Below are positions 59,076 through 64,000 of a stretch of 64,000 nt of DNA, piece by piece. Numbering within the stretch: position 1 is the stretch's first letter; every line of letters starts with the position of its first letter. The notes beneath the pieces are model-generated. The model had not been told where the DNA came from. It was given only the letters and a program-made list of their open reading frames with translations, and searched no databases. A program made the position numbers and the translations under genes. Location of the stretch: the NCBI RefSeq assembly GCF_902686445.1, contig NC_062214.1, forward strand, positions 44,029,454-44,093,453. Direction: 5' to 3'. Source of the DNA: Sciurus carolinensis (taxonomy: Eukaryota; Chordata; Mammalia; Rodentia; Sciuridae).

Positions 59076-59735
59076 GTACATGTATTTTAGTGTTTTTTAA
59101 AAAGCTTTTCTACACCAAACAGCATACAAAACATTTTAATAAAAAAGACATTTATTATCAGTATTTATAGTCTATATTATAGTAATAAGTGCACCTTCAA
59201 GAAGAAATATTTTAGGAGAAATTAGTCTTCCCCCTAAAAATGTTAGGAATGTAGAATGCTCTGCTTGACTAAATGTTGTGTTCATAGTTACATATGAGGC
59301 ATTTGGGGGCGTTGCAGGGTAGTTAGTAAGCGCTTCAAGTTCTCCTCCTCAATTTGAACTGTTTCTCCAGGTGAGGACATTGGCAGGCATTGATATGTGA
59401 ATTCAGAATCTGAAGGTGACTATGGTTTCTCCTCTGTCTAGTAAGAGTCTATGATAGCTTTCTTTGTCTTTGTCAATGGTAACAGAAGAAACAGAACAAA
59501 GAAAAGTTTTGTCCTGCTGTTTTGGCTAAATTTCACATTAGAGCTGACACTCATACTGGTTCTAAGAATGAATGAAATGATGACTCAAACATTTACTTCC
59601 TAGTGTCTTGGGTCTATCGCTTCACCATTTGAAACTGAACCAGATGACCTGCTGGTATGTCTTTCCTTCCAGCACTGACTCGTGCTTGGTAAGGAGTCTG
59701 GTTTGAGATCTTCCTCCATTCAAATATAAATTATA
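59076..59735. other. Unassigned sequence
   Basis: No supported feature. Confidence 0.4.
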
Positions 59736-59739
59736 GAGA

Positions 59740-59960
59740 TGATAATAGTGAATACACACTGAGTATTTATTAGGATCCAGATATTGTTCTGAGAACTTGA
59801 CACCTATCAACTCATTTAATAATCCATAATGTGAAGACTACTAGTACTATTTCTTATACAATAGTACTTATATTTTCCCAAATGTCCAGCACTTGGCTGA
59901 GGAGAGGAAGCAGCAGAGATGGATCATGCTGAGCCACCAGTGTACCTTCTATTTAACACA
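59740..59960 (-). repeat. MIR/L2-type ancient repeat
   Basis: 'tgagtatttattaggatcc', 'agatattgttctgagaactt' and 'tcaactcatttaataatcc' match the antisense MIR/L2 series. Confidence 0.55.
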
Positions 59961-60138
59961 TGATTCTACAAAGGTTGGGAATAGTCTTCTGATTTACTTT
60001 CTCAATGCCAAGCAAAAGGACTCAAGCAGATTTCAGCTCATGACCTTGGTATGACTCTTTGGTTTGTGTCTCTTGAACTTAACACATGGGTTGTGAAAGA
60101 ACACCTGCTCTATCCATTTAAAAGTTCTAGTGTGTTGG

Positions 60139-60222
60139 GCTGGGGATGCAGCTTAGTGGTAGAGTGCTTATCTAGGTGTGCAAGGTCTGGGTTCCCCAGT
60201 ATCACAAGGGAAAAATAAAAAG
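60139..60222 (+). mobile_element. ID SINE, sense
   Basis: 'gggctggggatgcagcttag' with 'tggtagagtgct', and 'ggtctgggttccccagtatc' followed by a short A-rich tail. A- and B-box positions are visible. Confidence 0.9.
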
Positions 60223-60573
60223 GGTCCACTGAGCTCATTTGAATTTATAGGCTCCAGTTCTTACAGGGACCTCCCTCTCCTGTGGATGTCTTCCTTCCTC
60301 ACCTACTTTACTACCCCTGTTTTGAGAGGATGATGCCAAGAGCTGTGTGGCTGGTAGACAACACCAGAACAAAGGACCCTGGGAGATCTTACTGGGAGGT
60401 CTTACAACTGCATCTCTTCAAATATCAATCTATTCTCTCTTACAACTTTCCTTAGGTAGCTGGATCTATGCTCACCACTATACCTGGGTCCTCATACTTA
60501 TGTCCTGGCTCACTGGACAGCTATCTCAGGGGAGAAAAGGACCCTTTTCTTAGCTCTAGTTAGAAAAACCCTA

Positions 60574-60649
60574 AGAAAGGGCTCTGACAGTGGAGGGCCA
60601 GTGGTGCAATGGATAACGCGTCTGACTATGGATCAGAAAGGGCTCTGAC
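60574..60649 (+). mobile_element. Tailless tRNA-Arg 5'-half retrocopy with 15-bp TSD
   Basis: Bases 60595-60638 match the first 44 bases of nuclear tRNA-Arg(ACG), allowing two changes. The A-box 'tggtgcaatgg' is present. The anticodon loop is 'ctatgga', so the anticodon at 60628-60630 reads ATG instead of ACG. The match stops at the end of the anticodon stem, and the variable loop, T arm and acceptor 3' strand are missing. Six extra bases (60589-60594) precede the tRNA start. The insertion is flanked by 'agaaagggctctgac' at 60574-60588 and 60635-60649, identical over 15 bases. There is no poly(A). This fits mammalian tailless retropseudogenes. It is not a functional tRNA gene. Confidence 0.9.
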
Positions 60650-61540
60650 TAGAGGGTACAGCCATCATTTGGATGACAGGGCTAGAGGAGGAATAAGTGG
60701 TCTAGACATACCCATGAGAATGAGAGCAGTCAAGCTGCAAAAGACAGAATGAATAGATGAGTAGGTAGAATAACAATGTGAATCATAGATAAAGAAAAAT
60801 AGTCTTAGGAGGATTCCTCAGAGTGAGGCAAACTGAGAGCATAATGCTCTGCCCACATCAGGAAGTTTTGCTTTATGGAATTGGAGACATAAAGAAAGAA
60901 GAGGAGGGGTTAAAGGGTCTGTAAGTGTGAGAGGGTGATCAGAGAGCATGTAGAAGCTGAGACTCTTTACCACAGGACCTTCAAATATGATGTCTCTTGT
61001 AAAGTCGCTCAGTCTTTTGCATTCTGCAGATTCCAGGGTAAATGTTATCTAAGATCCCCACTGTCACTTTACCACAGAAGGTGGAGGCCTGTGCATGAAG
61101 CCATCACAGGGGTCAACTATATTTTTGGAATAATATTCTGTGCACCAGTCTGACTTCCAAGTGAGCTAATGGAGAACACAATGGTTTTCCCTGGAAGGCT
61201 CCAGTATCAGTGTGCCCAGGGCTCTTCTTGCTTCAAGGTTGAACTCAGTGGCCCTGTGTTCTTGAGAACAAGAAATGATAATTGAGGAAAAGATGTCCAT
61301 TGAGTTTGTCAAGTCCCTAGTGTTTGGGCACTGTGCACTCAGCTGTAAAAGGAAGATGTTGGCCTACAAGCATGTCAAAGTGGCTTTTCACTATTCCAGA
61401 AGGGGAAATTGAACTTTTGAAAGAAGATCTTTATTTCAGGGAGACCTATTTTGTGCAGTCACTATTTTTGAGTGGTATAAAAAGGTGATCTTGGAGATCT
61501 TCAATCTTGGCTCCCCTGACCCACTTCCTGTTTGGGAGAT
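60650..61540. other. Unassigned sequence
   Basis: No exon or named repeat. Confidence 0.4.
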
Positions 61541-61544
61541 AATA

Positions 61545-61710
61545 GGTAGTGTAGACAGCATGCTATTCATTGACCTCTGAATCCTGCACCCCCACATGGC
61601 AGGCAATGTAGATAGCAAGCTATTTACTGATCTCTGTATCTGCATCTCCACATGGCGGGTAGTGTAAACAGCAAGCCATTCACATATGTCTGCATCCTCC
61701 ATCTCCACAG
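61545..61710 (+). repeat. 57-bp minisatellite, three units
   Basis: The units start at 61545, 61602 and 61658 with 'ggtagtgtagacagca', 'ggcaatgtagatagca' and 'ggtagtgtaaacagca'. Each ends in 'ccaca(tggc)'. The units differ at about 15-25% of positions. A minus-strand frame of 90 codons runs through them because 57 is a multiple of three. I see no sign that it is a real protein. Confidence 0.9.
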
Positions 61711-62137
61711 TGATTTATAGCCTTTAATTCATGGCTGCTGGAGCTCTTTAAATCATGCTCAGTGGAGTGCACAACTAGGGTAAAGATGTCCTTTCACTGT
61801 GACTTTCTGGAATGCAAAGTGGACTCTCAGAAAACAAGTCTTCTTGTCTCCAAGTTGGCACCCTTTGCACTAGGCAGATTCTCCCATTCAACTCTGTGCC
61901 CATCTTCACCAGCTTTGTCCCTGCCCCCACCTCCCACTCAGGCCTGACACCCCCATCACACGGTGTCTGCTGTCATGTCGATGACCTTCATCCCTTGTTG
62001 AGCAAAGTGTGCAATATCACTGGGCAGACCTCCAGGTCTGAGGATCAAGCCTCACTCCTCCCTATCTATGTTCTTTTACCAGCAAGGTCTTGTATGAGAA
62101 GCATGGCAAATTTTGTTCTTTGGAATTTTGCTGGTTT
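61711..62137. other. Unassigned sequence
   Basis: No exon or repeat is supported. Overlapping frames at 61762-62234 run into the following SINE. Confidence 0.4.
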
Positions 62138-62370
62138 AAATTATTTTTCTTGTTGGGTGTGGTGGCTCATGCCTGTAATCCCAGCAGCTTGGGAGGCTGC
62201 AGCAGGAGGATCATGCATTCAAAGCCATCCTTAGCAATGACGAGGTGCTAAGCAACTCAGTGAAACCCTGTCTCTGAATAAAAAATTAAAAAATAGGGCT
62301 GAGGATGTGGCTCAGTGATTAGGTTCCCCTGAATTTAATGCCCAGTTCCAAAAAAAAAATTATTTTTCTT
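62138..62370 (+). mobile_element. B1-dID dimeric SINE, sense, with perfect TSD
   Basis: The body (62152-62356) starts with the B1 head ('gtggctcatgcctgtaatcc'). It continues 'gtgctaagcaactcagtgaa' and the ID half 'gggctgaggatgtggctcag', ending in an A tail. The TSD 'aaattatttttctt' is at 62138-62151 and 62357-62370, identical over 14 bases. It is the cleanest reference copy of the family in this window. Confidence 0.97.
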
Positions 62371-62380
62371 CTGTAAGGAA

Positions 62381-62405
62381 AACACACACACACACACACA
62401 TACAC
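62381..62405 (+). repeat. (CA)n microsatellite
   Basis: About eleven CA units lie just after the SINE TSD. Confidence 0.95.
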
Positions 62406-64000
62406 TCAAAAAATTTATACATCGAAAGAGTATTCCCCCCACAAAAAACAACAACCAAACTTAAAACAGGTGGATTTGACTGGGTTCCTCTAGCTCAAGA
62501 GATGTATTTGTGACACACCTGTAAATATGTATGTTTTATACAAAATTTTTGGCACATATAAGTGACTCCTTTGGGATCCTAAGAAATGATTATTAGTAAT
62601 AGCCTGAACTCATCAAAAACAAACCCAAACTCATTTTCTTCAAAGGACTTCCAAACCTCTTAACATTCTTTCTTTTTATTCTTCCATAAATTGTATCTGA
62701 ATAAAGTCAGAATGCCTGGTGGATTTGTTCTAGATATTGGGAAGACTTTGAATGAACAAGAATGGAATGCCTCTCTAATCAGTGTTTGATTTGGCAGAGA
62801 CCTGCTCTTTTCACATGGACCTGGGTAATTCCTGCTGGAGATCAGAGAGGAGAACAGGGTTGAATTCAGCCACAATCCAGAAGCATCATTGGTTTTGCAT
62901 TTAGCTAGCTTTGAGAAGGGTGGGGGATGTTAGTGACTGGATTTCTGATTGGATCACAGGGGCTTTAATTCTACATTTTCCTATAGGCTGATTTTATTTC
63001 ACTCTTGCAAACCTAAGAGAAATAATTAGAACTAATTGACAGTTCTTCTGCTGATATCTGAGAATCCTTTCGCATTGATGATACTCTAGAATTCACATTT
63101 TCTTCTTATCTGGGTAAATTTATTTCAAAGCTCAGAGATACCAAATGTAAATTTAAGTGCAAAACCATACCCCATACTCTCTATAATCATGCTGGTTCCT
63201 TTCGGCTGTATGTTCCCACAGTGTCTGCCGTGCACCTACTCACAGTGTTAGGGCTGTGTGTTGTTTGTTCAGATAGGAAAGCCCCTGTCGGTAATCACAG
63301 AACGAGTTGCAAAGGCAGGCAGAGAGAGAGAAGGGGACAGGGCAAGTTACATCTCTGACTTTGGTTACTGTCTTTAAAGACATATGCTGCAGAGCTATGG
63401 GGAAAATAATAACCCAGCCCCTCTGAGTTTCCTCATGAGGGGAAAACTGCTTTGACACTGTGGCTTCTGAGCAATGAGGTAAGAGAGAGATGGCAGTCAC
63501 AACTGCCATTTCCATATTTTTCTAACCAGAAGAGATTTATTTACTGTGAAAAAATCCAGAAATTGTTCCTGGAGGAGAGGCCTCGATGAATTACTCTTTA
63601 AAGTATGAGGAGAATTTCAAGAATCAGAGATACCTCACACCTCAAGATACAATGTCATCAGAGGAAGGAAGACAGAGGCGGTAGTGTCCAGGGCTCCAGT
63701 GGGCATCTGCTAGAATGAATGGAAGATGGACTTTGATGAAGGGTGCTGAGTGTGCACCAGGACAGTGGCAGCCTCAAGATGCATCAGGATGCAATGGACT
63801 GTGCTTCCATCATTGTGATTGTTGACTGATGGGGGTTTTAGATGGATGGGTTGAGAGCAAAGTCATTTGCTCTCTGAGTGGGAAGGAGGCTGGCCGCAGA
63901 GATTCCACAAACACTGGGATTCACATCACATACCTGCAGCCATATTTTGTGCAACACCCTGGAATCACAGCTGGGTAGTGCCAGTTTTGAAATCTCAGCT
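62406..64000. other. Unassigned sequence to window end
   Basis: I see no exon, RNA gene or repeat that I can support. The part 62940-63170 is repeat-free, with several AATTA/TAATT cores, and may be conserved. Frames at 62660-62875 and 63240-63515 (minus) lack domains. Confidence 0.4.

Noticed and set aside
60595..60638. Functional tRNA gene
   Set aside because: Only the 5' half is present. The T arm, B-box and acceptor 3' strand are missing, and the anticodon is altered.
1..64000. CRISPR arrays, operons, phage or bacterial defence systems
   Set aside because: The window is mammalian repeat-rich DNA. Regularly spaced repeats, ribosome binding sites and bacterial genes are absent.

Overview
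This window looks like nuclear DNA from a squirrel-family rodent (Sciuridae). It is AT-rich, has no CpG island, and contains no open reading frame I can link to a cellular protein with confidence. The main clue to the organism is its SINEs. Several are dimers with a B1/7SL-like head, reading roughly 'gcctgtaatcccagc ... ctcagcaac', joined to an ID tail, reading 'gggctggggatgtggctcagtggt ... ggttcaat'. That B1-dID architecture, the many single ID copies and a distinctive L1 3' UTR are typical of sciurids and their close relatives. I cannot name the species. The window is best read as intergenic or deep-intronic DNA.

Layout. 0-7 kb is mostly unique sequence with two ID SINEs, old repeats and a GC-richer, repeat-free block at about 6.0-6.8 kb that could be a conserved non-coding element. 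7.2-12.2 kb is an old, nearly complete antisense L1. 13.0-14.0 kb has an ERVL-type solo LTR and a MER5-type DNA transposon. 15.5-18.2 kb is an old sense-strand L1 interrupted by two SINEs. 20-24.2 kb is an L1ME-like antisense L1 with younger insertions and an unexplained 135-bp inverted repeat. 24-35 kb is unique sequence with MaLR LTRs, L1 3' ends and SINEs. 35.2-38.6 kb is a three-layer nest of LINE insertions with two clean target-site duplications (TSDs). The innermost is a fairly young, 5'-inverted (twin-primed) L1 with readable but broken ORF2 pieces. 38.6-47.9 kb is mostly unique, with MIR, MaLR and an L1ME/HAL1 ORF1 fossil, plus one weak candidate secreted-peptide exon near 47.1-47.4 kb. 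47.9-49.9 kb is an antisense L1ME 3' region. 50-54.2 kb holds two large imperfect alternating purine-pyrimidine tracts on opposite strands. 54-64 kb has ID and B1-dID SINEs, an intact MLT1-like solo LTR with a perfect TSD, a tailless tRNA-Arg half retrocopy and a 57-bp minisatellite.

No genes work together here. The sequence mainly records successive L1 activity: old L1s, then L1-mobilised SINEs, twin-primed L1s and a tRNA fragment. I found no CRISPR array, operon or other organised new system. The most unusual items are the tRNA-half retrocopy, the inverted repeat inside the antisense L1, the triple LINE nest and the TTAGGG-like tract in the L1 3' UTR. Repeat names come from remembered consensus motifs, not from a database search.
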